Assembly (NCBI GenBank): GCA_023212725.1
Contig: JALBYF010000002.1
Location: 372,001-436,000 of the forward strand
Reading direction: 5' to 3'
Length of the DNA stretch: 64,000 nt
Source of the DNA: Tranzscheliella williamsii
Lineage: Eukaryota; Basidiomycota; Ustilaginomycetes; Ustilaginales; Ustilaginaceae
Under the pieces are notes generated by a model. That model was not told the origin of the DNA. It made no database searches and saw only the letters and a list, made by a program, of their open reading frames with translations. The translations under genes were made by a program, and so were the position numbers. Of this stretch, positions 20,789-33,066 are shown piece by piece (within the stretch, counting starts at the first letter, position 1; the number at the start of each line of letters is the position of its first letter).

Positions 20789-22229
20789 GGCGCAACGAGT
20801 TGAATGAACTCTGCTTTTGTAATGAAGCAAATCCAAGATCTGAAGTAGGGTGTCGAAGTGAAAGCCGACGTCGGGAAAGGATCAGGCGAATGCAGCGGAG
20901 GATCGAAGCAGGCGACAATCAAGCCTAGGTTTTGTCGTGTTGTTGTGTTGCCAGTGGACGGAGTCTTGTCGGTTGATTTTGAGAGAAACGAGTGTGAGGT
21001 GCTGAAGAGCAGTTTCGCGCTGGCAGGTGGGATGAGGTACCGAGTGGGAGGACAAGATATCAGCCGGTGCGAAGGGGCGTGGAGAAGAGACGCCGAGAAG
21101 AGACGTGGAGAAGAGACGTGAAAGGTCGAGCAAGGGAGCGAGACAAGGATGACGATGATGGAGAAGGGAGGATTGCTGCGACGTTGGCGGGTCTCTGTTT
21201 GCCGACTTGGCAGAGGTGAGAGAGGGGCCCAGCGAGCCTAGGCAATATTATTCACTCTATCCGCGTTGGCAGAGTTAGTGACAGTCATAACTCAACACTG
21301 AAGTATTGGCGTTGACTAGATGCGTGAATCTGCATGGAAATATCACCCGCATAATAACGCTCCTATGCAGTGTTACTACATTGGTACGGGTTATGTCTGG
21401 TCACAACCTGGTCATCAACGCTGCCCCACCTGTATTACAGCCAAGCAGCTTTGATGGCGTTTCATGATCAGCAGAGCTGTTCACACCAGTTGCGAGCCGA
21501 TTTTGCGTGCCTTCTTCTCATCTCTCTTCAGGTGCACAACAGCGGCACGTTGGTGGTCGGCCGTGGGTGAAACACAGACAACCAACAGATATGCACACAC
21601 GCGTCTCGGGTCGAATAACAAAGCTCCAGCTGTGACTATTAATGATGTTGCCTTTCGTATCTGCTCTTATGCAGCGTCGATCCCTAGTTCAGGTTTCCAC
21701 CTGGCCTAGTCCAAGTTCTAGTCAATAAGTACAAGTCTTAACATGGTGTTTGGAAATGCTACATCGAAATTGGTCGAGTGGTTCCAACTTTGTCGGCCGT
21801 GAGTAACGTTTACGCGTACTAGAGGAAAGTGGTTGCGACTCATCCCGATCTACAGAATCATCTGAAGACGTTGTGATCTGGCCCGATCCTTGGTCATCCT
21901 GCAGAGACGCGAAAGGCACGGGAGACTTGGTCGCGATGCAGCAAAGGTCAACACAAGGACAGTGTTGTGGATAGTATTATTCACTTGTGGATGGACGGTC
22001 TCTCCTTCTTCTCACCTCCCTGTCCTTTCCCTTGCCCCGTTGTTGCACCGTACAACCACCCTAGCATCCGTTGAACAACTGATTTTGGTCTGTCCTTCTC
22101 TTTCGGCTTCGCCAGATGATCTGATGCGTGCGTTTGGCCAGATGCAACTCACACCGACATCGGCATAGGTTAGGAACGCCTACATCCTCCTTCCCCTAAC
22201 TTCCATATCGTCACGCTTCACTCTTCGCC
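20789..22229. other. Divergent promoter region, LysM gene / CDC27
   Basis: 1.4 kb without a recognised gene. It includes a GAGAAGAGACG repeat (about three copies, 21081-21120) and a C/T-rich stretch before the CDC27 ATG. A frame at 21890-22168 has no features of a known protein. Confidence 0.45.
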
Positions 22230-25200
22230 ATGCCCGCCACGACACCTGCGTCGTCTTCGCGTACGGCTGCCAGCAGAGCACGTCAGCCCCCGCTGACGGC
22301 CCCTTCCAAGGTGTCAACTTCGTCTGGTTCTAGATCGAAACCGAAGGAACCGTTACAGCCACTCGAATTGCCGCCTGCCCTTCCTACCATTGCCCAGTTG
22401 CAAACTGAGCAGGGCATCCTCACGTCTACCAAACTTGTCGCTGAGAGGCTCGTTATGATTGCCCAGTCGTTTCTTTATCTGCGTCCTGACCAAGGACCAT
22501 ATGATATCCCTGAATGGGAGGTTGATCTATGTTCAGCTACGCTCTATGCCACCTATGCTGTATGCCTCGACCCAACATCTGTCGATGCTCGCAGAGCACT
22601 TGCAAGGTGCGCAAGGCTAGGAGGCTTCAGTGTTGTTCTTCCCTTCTCTCCTTCTGGCAGTGCCGCAAGTGCTACTGTCTCCGCCACTAGGCTCAACTCT
22701 TTTGACAACCGAGACCAGGCAGGCGCACAGGCCTGCATACACATCTTGCAACAGGGTGATGACGCCACTTTCCAGGACGCTGGCAGCGCAAGAGAGTATC
22801 GCGATGCATGTAGAGCGCTTGGACGCAACACCGATGCATTACAGACGACCGAAACACTAAAGAGCAAGACCCTGGGCAAGCGCAAAAAAGCAGATGATGC
22901 GCCTGTATTCGCACATACAGTCGGTCTGGTCTCCGCCGAGGCACGGTATCAATCTCAGATCAGGACTGAAGAAGCGTGCGAAAAGGCCAAGCTGCATCAA
23001 TTCGACGAGGCCAAGTCCGCCTTCCGCGAGGCTCTTGTCGCAGATCCGTTCAACTGGCGCGCATGGACGTGCCTATGCGATACTGGCAATGGGGAAATGT
23101 CGGCCGAGCAAATCTTTAGCTCTCAAACCCTGGACGCTTTGTACTCCACCATGACGGATGAGATCTGTGCGCCGTATCTAGAAGCGGAAGCGGCGCTGAA
23201 GAAATCGACGATAGCACAACAAGACCAGAACGGACAGCCCTCTACGATGCTGAGAAAGGCCTCAGAAGATGGTTCCAACAAGAAGTTTAAAATATCTGCC
23301 GATCGCCCGACTACCAGAACCATCGCTGTTGACGACGCAGCATCTCAGCAATGGCCTACCAACAAGCTAGCTCACGCAACGCCGACTACAGCATCATCTG
23401 CTGTCACTGCAACGCGCCTTCAACCCTCCGTTCGAGCCCTTTCAGCTGCGCAAACCAATACTACTTTACCCATCGAATGCGCCATCGACGATGATGTCAA
23501 AGCTATCCCTAAGACTGCTTCCGTAAATCCTAAGGTCAGCCGCATTGGTTCTGCTCGCTCGGTCTCAGTCTCTGCGAACAAAAGCACGTCTGCAGGCCGA
23601 CCGTTGCGTTCAGCCGCCACTAGGGGCCCAGTGTCCGCTGCCGGGGCGCGCCTTGCTCAGACATCCTCCCGGCCGGGTGCCACAAGTCAGGCAGGCAGCG
23701 TCTCGTCAACCTCCTCTGTCTCATCCGGTGTTTCTTCGGCTACCTCTCGAACAACCGCTTCCACTGCTAGAACGGGTGTGTCCAGTCGACGAGGACCTAC
23801 ACCCTCCTCCTCGCAGGAAGTTTTACGGGCGAAAAGCGCAAAAACGGCTCCACTATCCAGTTCAAGAGGCGCCCCTAGTGCATCTGGTACCGCAGCAAAT
23901 AGCTCAGGTAAATCTGCCGCACCTGACCTCAGTCGACCAACGAGTGCGCTGTCCAAGGCCAGTTCATCCTCTGTCGCCAGCAGCTCAGCTCGGCCGAACG
24001 GCAACTCCACGTCTAGCCGTACCTCTGCCCAGGCACTACATCAAGCTGCTGAGCATGAAGCTGCCGCTGCCAAACTCAGGTTAGCGCAGCTTGTTTCTCT
24101 GCGTGAAAGCTGCATGGAAAGTCTCAAGACACTTGCCCTGTATCACGCCACGGATCGGTATATCTTCGCCTTACTAAATCAGCTAGGAGAAGGCTACCGG
24201 TTGTTGCGCTTGTGCGAGGGCGAGCAAGGGGCAGCGATCCTCAAACAACCTCTTCTCAGTCTGCTGCTGGCGAGCGAGATTAAAGTGAAACACAAGGCCA
24301 GACAGGCCACAAATGGCACAGACACAGAGACCGAGATGCTGAGTGGGGCTCACACTGCGACAGCTGCTGCCGAGACGGACTCGGAATTGGACACGAGCGT
24401 TTCGAACAGCCTTGTGCATCACATCCTCATCGCCAGGTGCTTCACAGAATGCTCGCAATACTCTCTGGCTGAAACGCATTTCGCACGTGTGCGGAAGCTG
24501 AACCCCTTCATCACAGCACACATGGACATTTACTCTCTGGTGCTCTTCCACCTGTCCCGCGAAGTGACGCTGTCATCCCTAGCTCAGCATCTCGCCCTGG
24601 TGGCGCCGGCCAGTGCATCGACGCAGATTGTCGTCGGCAACGCCTTCTCGTTGCAAAAGGAGCATCAGACGGCGCTGGTCTGCTTCCAGCGAGCTGCAAC
24701 GTATGCTCCCGATTATGCGTATGCGTACACCTTGTCGGGACACGAAGCGCACGACCTTGGCTTGCACGAAGAGGCGATCGCTTACTTCCGGAGCGCGATC
24801 CGGTGCGACCGAAGGCATTGGAATGCATGGGCCGGTCTGGGCCGGGTCTACCTCGGCATCGGCGAGCACAACCTCGTGGCGTCAAAGAGCTTGCAAGAGG
24901 CGATCAGCATCAATCCCGGTAACCACATTCTCTGGGATCTGGTGGGCTGGACATTTTCGCTGCTCGATGCGCCTGCCAAGGCGCTGGAATGCTACGACAG
25001 GGCTATTGAGCTTGCGCCGCAGGCTTCGGTGCTGACGTATCTGCGGCGGGTGGATTTGCTGCTGCAGCATGGGCACGTGGAGGCAGCGCACCAGGATCTG
25101 GTGACTGCGCACGCGCTGGCGCCGGAGGAAGCCAGCATCCATGTTCTGCTTGCGCAGTCGTATATGCGGCTTGGGGGAGGTGCGTTCTGCGAGGTTGAGG

Positions 25201-25685
25201 ATGCGCACGGAGGAGCGTCGGGCGCGCAGGCGGGCGCGCCGCTGCGCGCGTCCGGGAGCATGGCCTTTCCCGCCGCGCACCATGCCGAGATCGCTCACCA
25301 CCTCGCCGCCGCCGTCGACCTCGACCCCGCCCTCCTCCGCGTCGTCAAGGCCATCGGCGAAGGCTACCGCTCCCTTCCCGCCCACAAAATCAGCCTCCAC
25401 CCCGCCGACATGTCCCTCGCCTCCTACTCCCGCTCCAGCCCCGACCTTCCCCCCTCGCCCGTCCTCGCCTACGGCGCCTCCCACAGCTACTCGGCTCACT
25501 CCGCCTACCCCTCCCACAGCCCCCGCCACGGCATGTCCACTCCCCAGCACGGCCAGCACGCCCTCCTCGCTCCCCATGACTTCGCCACCAGCAACCCTGG
25601 CAACCCCGACACCAGCGCCAGCTTCCTCGGCCCCCCCGCGGCGGAAGGCTCAGACCTCATCCTGGAGGACGCCTCCTTGGAATGA
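22230..25685 (+). CDS. CDC27: Anaphase-promoting complex subunit Cdc27/Apc3
   Basis: A single exon of 1151 residues. N-terminal TPR-like helices (about 70-300) are followed by a Ser/Thr/Ala-rich disordered insert (about 320-610). A C-terminal TPR superhelix lies at about 725-985. The segment HMDIYSLVLFHLSREVTLSSLAQ, then GNAFSLQKEHQTALVCFQRA and YAYTLSGHE, is characteristic of Cdc27 (human: IYSTTLWHLQ..., GNCFSLQREH...). This separates it from the related TPR subunits Cdc16 and Cdc23. Cdc27 is a scaffold of the APC/C ubiquitin ligase and binds the IR tails of Cdc20/Cdh1 and Apc10. The last 150 residues are Pro/His/Ser-rich and not conserved. It is convergent with ADK1, 200 bases away. Confidence 0.93.
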   Translation: MPATTPASSSRTAASRARQPPLTAPSKVSTSSGSRSKPKEPLQPLELPPALPTIAQLQTEQGILTSTKLVAERLVMIAQSFLYLRPDQGPYDIPEWEVDLCSATLYATYAVCLDPTSVDARRALARCARLGGFSVVLPFSPSGSAASATVSATRLNSFDNRDQAGAQACIHILQQGDDATFQDAGSAREYRDACRALGRNTDALQTTETLKSKTLGKRKKADDAPVFAHTVGLVSAEARYQSQIRTEEACEKAKLHQFDEAKSAFREALVADPFNWRAWTCLCDTGNGEMSAEQIFSSQTLDALYSTMTDEICAPYLEAEAALKKSTIAQQDQNGQPSTMLRKASEDGSNKKFKISADRPTTRTIAVDDAASQQWPTNKLAHATPTTASSAVTATRLQPSVRALSAAQTNTTLPIECAIDDDVKAIPKTASVNPKVSRIGSARSVSVSANKSTSAGRPLRSAATRGPVSAAGARLAQTSSRPGATSQAGSVSSTSSVSSGVSSATSRTTASTARTGVSSRRGPTPSSSQEVLRAKSAKTAPLSSSRGAPSASGTAANSSGKSAAPDLSRPTSALSKASSSSVASSSARPNGNSTSSRTSAQALHQAAEHEAAAAKLRLAQLVSLRESCMESLKTLALYHATDRYIFALLNQLGEGYRLLRLCEGEQGAAILKQPLLSLLLASEIKVKHKARQATNGTDTETEMLSGAHTATAAAETDSELDTSVSNSLVHHILIARCFTECSQYSLAETHFARVRKLNPFITAHMDIYSLVLFHLSREVTLSSLAQHLALVAPASASTQIVVGNAFSLQKEHQTALVCFQRAATYAPDYAYAYTLSGHEAHDLGLHEEAIAYFRSAIRCDRRHWNAWAGLGRVYLGIGEHNLVASKSLQEAISINPGNHILWDLVGWTFSLLDAPAKALECYDRAIELAPQASVLTYLRRVDLLLQHGHVEAAHQDLVTAHALAPEEASIHVLLAQSYMRLGGGAFCEVEDAHGGASGAQAGAPLRASGSMAFPAAHHAEIAHHLAAAVDLDPALLRVVKAIGEGYRSLPAHKISLHPADMSLASYSRSSPDLPPSPVLAYGASHSYSAHSAYPSHSPRHGMSTPQHGQHALLAPHDFATSNPGNPDTSASFLGPPAAEGSDLILEDASLE

Positions 25686-25887
25686 GCCCATTGTCCGCAC
25701 TACACCCTTCTGTACTTCTATCATCCTGTGCATCCCAGGAATTTTCATCCTCCTTTCTTCGATGCCTTCTCTGACTCTATTCGTCACTTTCACTATGCGG
25801 GCATGTACAAAGCGTCTGCGACGACCAAGCGGACGCAGTGGGGCAAACGTTGAGGGCGCGAGCGGAGCGCGGGCGCAGTGCGGGTGA

Positions 25888-26888
<1,001 letters not shown>

Positions 26889-28074
26889 CTTGAAAGAGCG
26901 TTTGATCCGGTCTTGCGAGTGTGATGGTGGATGAGGAATAAAGGGAGAAGGCGCGGATTGGGCCGGCGACCGACAGCTTCCACATTTGCAATCCAGTCCG
27001 ATCCGTGCTTCTGCAGCTTCATCATCATCGCCAAGGCCACTTGGAATTGGCTCCTGATCTGGAAGATCGGTCGTCCGCCAATGGCTAATTCCGGTCTTTT
27101 CCTTGCTCCCGCTTCTGACTACGTAACTCGCCTCACACTGCCTCCGTAGCGCGTCTTCTTCGATGAGTTTCTCGGCCGCCTTGCGAATTGCTCAACCTAG
27201 CTTTCACCGTTTTTCAATTTCAAATCCTTGAGTCTTTCCGTTACTCAACCTCTTGATCGAAGCCCGTGTAGGCTATAGTGTATTGCGCCGGCAATCTGGG
27301 GTGGAGGGGCTGAGACGTTGGAAGGGCCTTTCTCGTCCGAAAACTGGCAAGGCAAGTGACTGATGGTGTTAGATCACACATCTGCATTATTACTTGTAGC
27401 ACCCTTTCTGGATGCCCCTTCTTTCGCTTGCTTGCTTCTTTCGGTAACACTTTTCGGGACGACCAGAGCGTCGAAGGCGCCACATAATCCTCAACCGGGC
27501 GTTCTCCGTCATCGTGCGCAGAGGACAGATATGAGAAATGGATTACGGTGATCTAGTGACAAGGTGACATGGGACATACAAGGCTGGGGGATTAGAAGCG
27601 CCGAGATGATTCAGCACCGCATCTTTCAGCAGGCGCGGTTACAGCAGTCAGAATTTCGTAGTTGATACAGTGGTTATGCTGGAAAGCAAGAGAGACGGAT
27701 ACCGATGGGAACGCGCAACGAAGTGGGAAGCCAGAGACCAGCGGTTGAGAGGAGAAGTGTTTTGGGCACGACCCATGAAGGTCTATGCCGTCCGTGGCCC
27801 TGGTGAAAGGAAAGGGAAGATGGAAGCACGTTAATGTGTAACAAAGGATTCCAGAAAAGAGAGACGGACAGAATGACGGTGACGACAAGGAACAAACATG
27901 GTACCAGAAAAGGGATGCCGGGCTTTGACAACCGGTGACGGCGGAGTGATACGTGCCCTCGTAAATGCAGAAGCTCGCAGTGGTAGCCTGACGCCGGCGG
28001 GTACGTATCTGGCATAGATTCCCCATTTAAGCAGTCCACATCGGTTTTATATTGCAGTGTAGGTCCGCCCACTA
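26889..28074. other. Intergenic, ADK1 promoter and 3' region of the polyQ gene
   Basis: About 1.2 kb. The minus-strand frames at 27592-28072 have no domain and probably lie in the 3' UTR of the polyglutamine gene. Confidence 0.45.
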
Positions 28075-28206
28075 CTATGGCTGCTGCTGCGGCTGCTGCT
28101 GATGATGCTGCTGTTGCTGCTGAGCGAAAGCTTCTTGCTGCTGCTGTTGCTGCTGAGCGAAAGCCTCTAGCTGCTGCTGCTGCTCTTGTTGTTGTTGCTC
28201 TTGCTC

Positions 28207-28247
<41 letters not shown>

Positions 28248-30873
28248 GCTGGTGGTGATCTTGGTGTTGCTGCTGTTGCTGTTGTTCGGAGCCGAGTAAC
28301 CTGAGGCCCTGCTCATTCAGAGGATCGAAGTCCAGAGTCATGGCCGGTGAAAGTCTCGTCTCCGCAGCTCTGGCAGTTGGGGCCAAGGCACTCGCCTGGG
28401 GCTCGCTAGGCGGCAACGCGCTCAAGGCAGGTAGATGTGCCGCCATCTGCGCCGGCATCGAGGACATAGGGGTCATCTGACCAGACGGTGGCTGACCGGC
28501 TTCAGCAGCGATAAGAACTTTTCTAGCGGGGATCGAGAGCATGAAGTTAGCGGCTTGGGATTGCTGCTTCCTTTCGATCGTGCTTCGTACTTGATGTACT
28601 TGTGCATCTTCCCCTCCCGTGGCTGTCGCCGGTGCCTGGTTCGGTTGCTGCGGGGCTAAGATGGGCGCAGTATGATGACCCTGCTCATGAGTCGAATGAA
28701 GATGCTGCATTGGCTGTGAAAGAGCCATCTGATGCTGCTGCTGCGGTTCGAACTGGAATGGATTGTTCATTTGCCGTTGCACCATCGGCGATTGCATTGC
28801 GGAGGATAGTTGCGCATCACTTTGAGACAGATCAAGAGGCCCACTTGCCACCTCTGAGTGCTGAGGCGTTAGTAAGGGATGTTCCAGACCCATATGCTGA
28901 AAGTATTGAGGTCTCGCATCCGCGTGTACGGGAGGCGTGAAAGGGAAGGATATCGCGTTTAGCACAGCAGGTACTTTGGAAGGTTCGACGATCTGATGAT
29001 TTACCGACTCGCTCGGAAAACCATTCGGGGGTTGGCCATTGATGAAAGCATGGTCGCGAAGAGGGACGCCTTGCTGCACTGCGTTTACCATCGTCTGGTT
29101 CAACGATGGGGCGTTGATCATGTCTCCCCGTCCACCGTTGCCGTCCGAAAGCGTCATCTGACCATCTCCAAGAGAGGCTGCTTGAACAGTCGTACCAGCG
29201 GTTGATCTATCTCCATCTGCGGCCTGTAGATCATCGGCTGCAAGTGACGCTACTTGGAGGTAGAAAGAGTGTTGAAGCTGATGCAACTGGCCTGCATGGA
29301 CGTAATGAGCCGTAACGCTAACCTCGCCGCTCTCGCTTTCAGTAGTAGGAGTGCCAGATAGAACACGGTTTCCTTCCTCCCATGTGATCCAGGAAGGTAC
29401 CTTGTTACAGGAGAATACAGCCTTTATGCTCGTCGAGGACGCCTGAGGGTCCCATACTTTGAGCGGCCACGTCCACTGCAGCCCAACATAGGCGATCTTT
29501 TCGGGAGCACCGGCAATCTTACGGCTGAACTCCCGGAACTGCCAACCACCTTCAGGAATCTTCTTTGCTTCTACTATCCAGATGTGATTGCCCTTAGATT
29601 TCGCTTTTTTGCCATCCTCGTTGAACCGGGAAATGTATGGTTGTGTCCAGAGATATTGTTTGATCTTCTTGATCGAGCAGTCCGCTTCAGAGAGTCCATT
29701 GCGAAGGACTTCAGCCTGAAAAGCATTGGTGAAGGCTTGGATGCGGAATTTGAAGGGCCTAAAGTCAGGCGACTCATCGAGACGCGCCATCTTTTTAGGC
29801 ATCAAGGTCTGATGCAATAGCTCGCCACGATCGTCGGTTGCCTCCAAATCCGAGCAAACGGCCGTTAAAAAGGAATGAAAGATCTCTTCGAGCTTCAGTC
29901 GCAATTCTTCAGAAAGGGCTGGGCCGCTTCCGGACTTATCGCCGCCAGCAGCGGAGCTATCCCCAGTAGCCTCGTCCATGGCGTTAAAATCGACAGAGGC
30001 TCCGCTTGAAAAGGGTCCGCTGCCGCGATGCCGACGGTGTCTGATCGCCGCCCGTGCAATGCCTTCGCTAGAATCATTTGCCTCATCAGCGCTGTCACCA
30101 TCGCCAACAGATTCATCAGGAGTCGTAGCGCCAGAGTCGATCGCTGACTGGAGTCCCGATGTGTTGCCACTAGAAATGGCCGACATCTGCAGTGCACTAC
30201 GGGAAAATTTCGACTGCGACCTCTCGATAGGTGGTGCCTCAGAACCTGACAAATGCGAAAGCGGCATAGCATCTTGCAACGACCCGCCGCGCATGTGGCC
30301 GTTCTGTCGCAGCGAAGGGCTTGACGGCATTGACTGAGCGATGCCGCCGTTGCTGCCACCACCGATCACACCCTGTGAATGAGAAGGGAACTCAAAGGGG
30401 GTCTGAGGGGTGGAAGGCGAGACAGATAGCGAATGTACGTGGTTTATCGGAGCCTGAGCTGCCTTTGGCATCAGAGACGGGTGCAGTCCATTGTTTGTGC
30501 CGGCAGAGGCTTGCAAGTGCGGAGCACCTGAAGCAAATTGAGGCATCGGTGGGGCGCTTTGAGGTGGGACAGGTTGCTGCAGCTGTAGCAGAACATCTGC
30601 GGCCGCTGGCGCCATTGGAGGGGCAGACGATGGAGCATCCGGAGGATGTACCGGCGTAGAGTTTTCTGATCTCAAAGACTTGAAAGGCTGCTCGGCCATG
30701 TCACTGTCGGCCTGAACAGGTCTCTTTCGGGCTATCGGACTTGTTTGAGTACTAGTGCAATCGTCTACGTTCCTACCGCTTTGCTGAGTTTGCGACTGCA
30801 AATGAGCTTGTGTCTGTGGTGCAAAGATGGGCTGACTGAGCTGGTGGGCGGGCATATCGGACTGTAGAGGTTG

Positions 30874-30907
<34 letters not shown>

Positions 30908-31911
30908 GGTGCTTGCGACTGTAATTGCGGATGTTGTTGTTGTTGTTGCATAGGATGCTGCTGGTCCTTTGTTGTTTCGACTTGAGCGCCGTCGCTAGCA
31001 TTGATGCTTGCAGCTTGTACTGTGGCAAGACTCTGATTGCCGAGCTCGCCAATGCGATGCAGATTCTTCTGCAAATCGCCTAGACAACTGCTGCTGACTT
31101 GGTGCTGCCCTTTCCTGAACATCTCACGGGCGTTGCTAGCAAGGGTCACCACGTCATCTAGGAGCTGACCAATCTCTTTGATGGTCCCGTTGGGGCTCGA
31201 GTGATCTGTTGAAGATACTTGAACCGGGATCAAAGTCCGAGATGCTTGGCCGTTGATTTGGGGACCGGGTGTTGTACCTGCACCATTTGCTGCCAAAGTC
31301 TGAGCCTGAGAATGCTGCAACTCAGGCGCGGCTTGTGTTGCAATCAATTGCTGTGGCGGGACAAAATGGTCAGGGAGCGGGGCAGGAGCGGTGGACATGA
31401 TCAAATCATTCTGAGTTGCCGGAGTGGCAGGCCAACCGAAAGACCGTAAGCTGCTGGCTGATGCCGGCATGGATTGTTGAGACATAGACTGGGACGCCAG
31501 CTGATGCAGGTGGAGGCCAAGGGAGATAGAACGCTGATGAGATATTTGCGTGGGCCTTGCAGAGCCACCAGGTTGAAAGGCGCCTGCAGCATTCATGTCC
31601 GCGAATACCGGAGCCTGTGTCACCGGCATCGAGTGCGGCACACCAGTTTGCAAACTCTGTTGAAGGTGCAGGGGTAGTGTTTGGGGCTGCTGCTGTTGCA
31701 TCTGCGGCATGTGCTGCTGGTGCAAGAGCTGGTGCTGCTCTTGATGCGGGAGAATCTGCTGCTGTTGCTGCAATTGCTCTTGTTGTTTGGACTGTGTCTG
31801 TGGCGGCTGCTGTGATACCTGCGGTGGTGCATGGGATTGCTGTTGCTGCTGTTGCTGCTGTTGCTGCTGTTGCTGCTGTTGCTGCTGTTGCTGCTGTTGC
31901 TGCTGTTGCTG

Positions 31912-31942
<31 letters not shown>

Positions 31943-32565
31943 TGCTGTTGCTGCTGTTGCTGCTGTTGCTGCTGTTGCTGCTGTTGCTGCTGTTGCTGCT
32001 GTTGCGGGTGCGCAGGAGAAGCTTGCGGTTGATGCTGTTGTTGCGGGTGAAGCAACTGCTCATGCGGGTGCTGCTGCATGTGCTGATGTCGAGGCATCTG
32101 GGTAAGCAACTGCTGAGAGGCATGCTCATTGAACTGCTGCTGTGCTAAATCCTGTCGCTCTTGCATCGTCGGCTGCACTTGGACAGATGAAGATTGTTGC
32201 TGCATATGCTGATGCGAGACAGGTGGTAGACCGTTCTGGCTTTGCTGATTGTGCAAGGAGGGAGCGTGTTGTTGAAGCATCTGACCAGCCTGTATGCTTC
32301 CCCCAAGCTGTTGTGGCTGCTGTTGTGGTTGCTGTTGTGGTTGTTGTTGCTGCTGGTGATGGTGCTGCGCCTGCTGTTGTAGTGCCTGTTGTTGCTGCGC
32401 TTGCTGTTGCTGCGCTTGTTGTTGTTGCGCTTGTTGTTGTTGCGCTTGTTGTTGCTGCGCTTGCTGTTGCTGAAACTGCTGCGGAGCACCGGATGCGACA
32501 TGTGCTAGAGCATTGTAATGTGGTTGAGACATCATGTGCTGAGGTGTGAGATCGGTAGCGTTCAT
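28075..32565 (-). CDS. Very large polyglutamine protein with a conserved unknown domain, probable transcription regulator
   Basis: Encodes 1496 residues from the first in-frame ATG (32565). The frame stays open to 33066, where a minus-strand acceptor (TTTACAG with a CTGAC branch-like site) precedes it, so the true N-terminus is probably in an upstream exon. Glutamine tracts dominate: five QQQQA units, a 56-Q run, and Q/E-rich ends. Within this lies one ordered region, about residues 885-1105. It begins EELRLKLEEIFHSFL and contains FKFRIQAFTNAF, a KGNHIWIVEAKK segment, QFREFSRKIAG, LQWTWPLKVWDPQ and an Ig-like LSGTPTTESESGEVSVTA strand pair. I do not recognise a named family. Polyglutamine plus a single folded domain suggests a transcriptional or chromatin co-regulator, which is inference. 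Confidence 0.8.
28078..28290 (-). repeat. C-terminal Gln/Glu triplet-repeat tract
   Basis: CAA/CAG-rich coding sequence, interrupted by Glu, His, Ala and Phe codons; (TTG)n on the plus strand at about 28210-28250. Confidence 0.85.
31837..32004 (-). repeat. Uninterrupted polyglutamine tract of 56 codons
   Basis: 168 bases of alternating CAG and CAA codons on the minus strand, mostly as a 9-base CAG-CAG-CAA pattern. On the plus strand it gives false poly-Leu and poly-Cys frames. Confidence 0.95.
32386..32472 (-). repeat. 15-bp tandem repeat encoding (QQQQA)n
   Basis: Five 15-base units (32386-32460), each ending TGCGC on the plus strand, plus a 12-base partial unit. They encode a pentapeptide repeat near the N-terminus of the polyQ protein. 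Confidence 0.9.
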
Positions 32566-33066
32566 CGCCGAGGAGAAGTCGGGGAAAACTGGAGAGCGCG
32601 GACGCCTGCCAATCTCTTCGCGACTTGGCACAAACAGCCCAGCAGGCGAATATACCTCGAAATGAGAATGATTGGTCCCGATGTCCTGCACCGCACCAAA
32701 ACTGAGACGAGGTATGGGTCGGGTTGGCTCGCGATGGTCAGGGTTGGTGAAACGACGTCGAGCTGAAGAAAGCCCGAAGCGTTCCTCGTCCAAGAAGGGT
32801 GAATTATGCCCTGATGTGCTCTTCTGCAATTCCGTGTCAGAAGGCTGAGCGGGGTCAGCAATGTCGGTCTCTTCGAACACAGCGGGGAGTTCTTGAGACG
32901 TAGCGTAGGCCCAGTCCTCGGCGTAAGGTCGGCTTGCGTCGGGCACTGAGCAAGAAGCAATAGCCGCAGTGCGAGGCAAGGGCCACGGCGTCTTCTCTGG
33001 TGAAATCGTTTTGGGCAGACTACAGCGTAAGAGCCTAGCAAAGACCCTACGCACTTCAACACCTGG
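32566..33066 (-). other. Possible additional coding exon of the polyQ gene
   Basis: 167 codons are open and in frame with the downstream gene but contain no ATG. The predicted peptide has a natural composition (for example LSFGAVQDIGTNHSHFEVY). A CTGAC branch-like site and TTTACAG acceptor (minus strand, ending at 33067) precede it in phase 0. I could not place the first exon with confidence. Confidence 0.45.

Noticed and set aside
22230..25685. Identity as Cdc16 or Cdc23 rather than Cdc27
   Set aside because: The DIYSLVLFHLSREVTLSSLAQ and GNAFSLQKEH segments follow Cdc27 specifically.
31787..32148. Plus-strand poly-Leu and poly-Cys frames
   Set aside because: They are antisense and out-of-frame readings of the CAG/CAA glutamine tract of the minus-strand gene.
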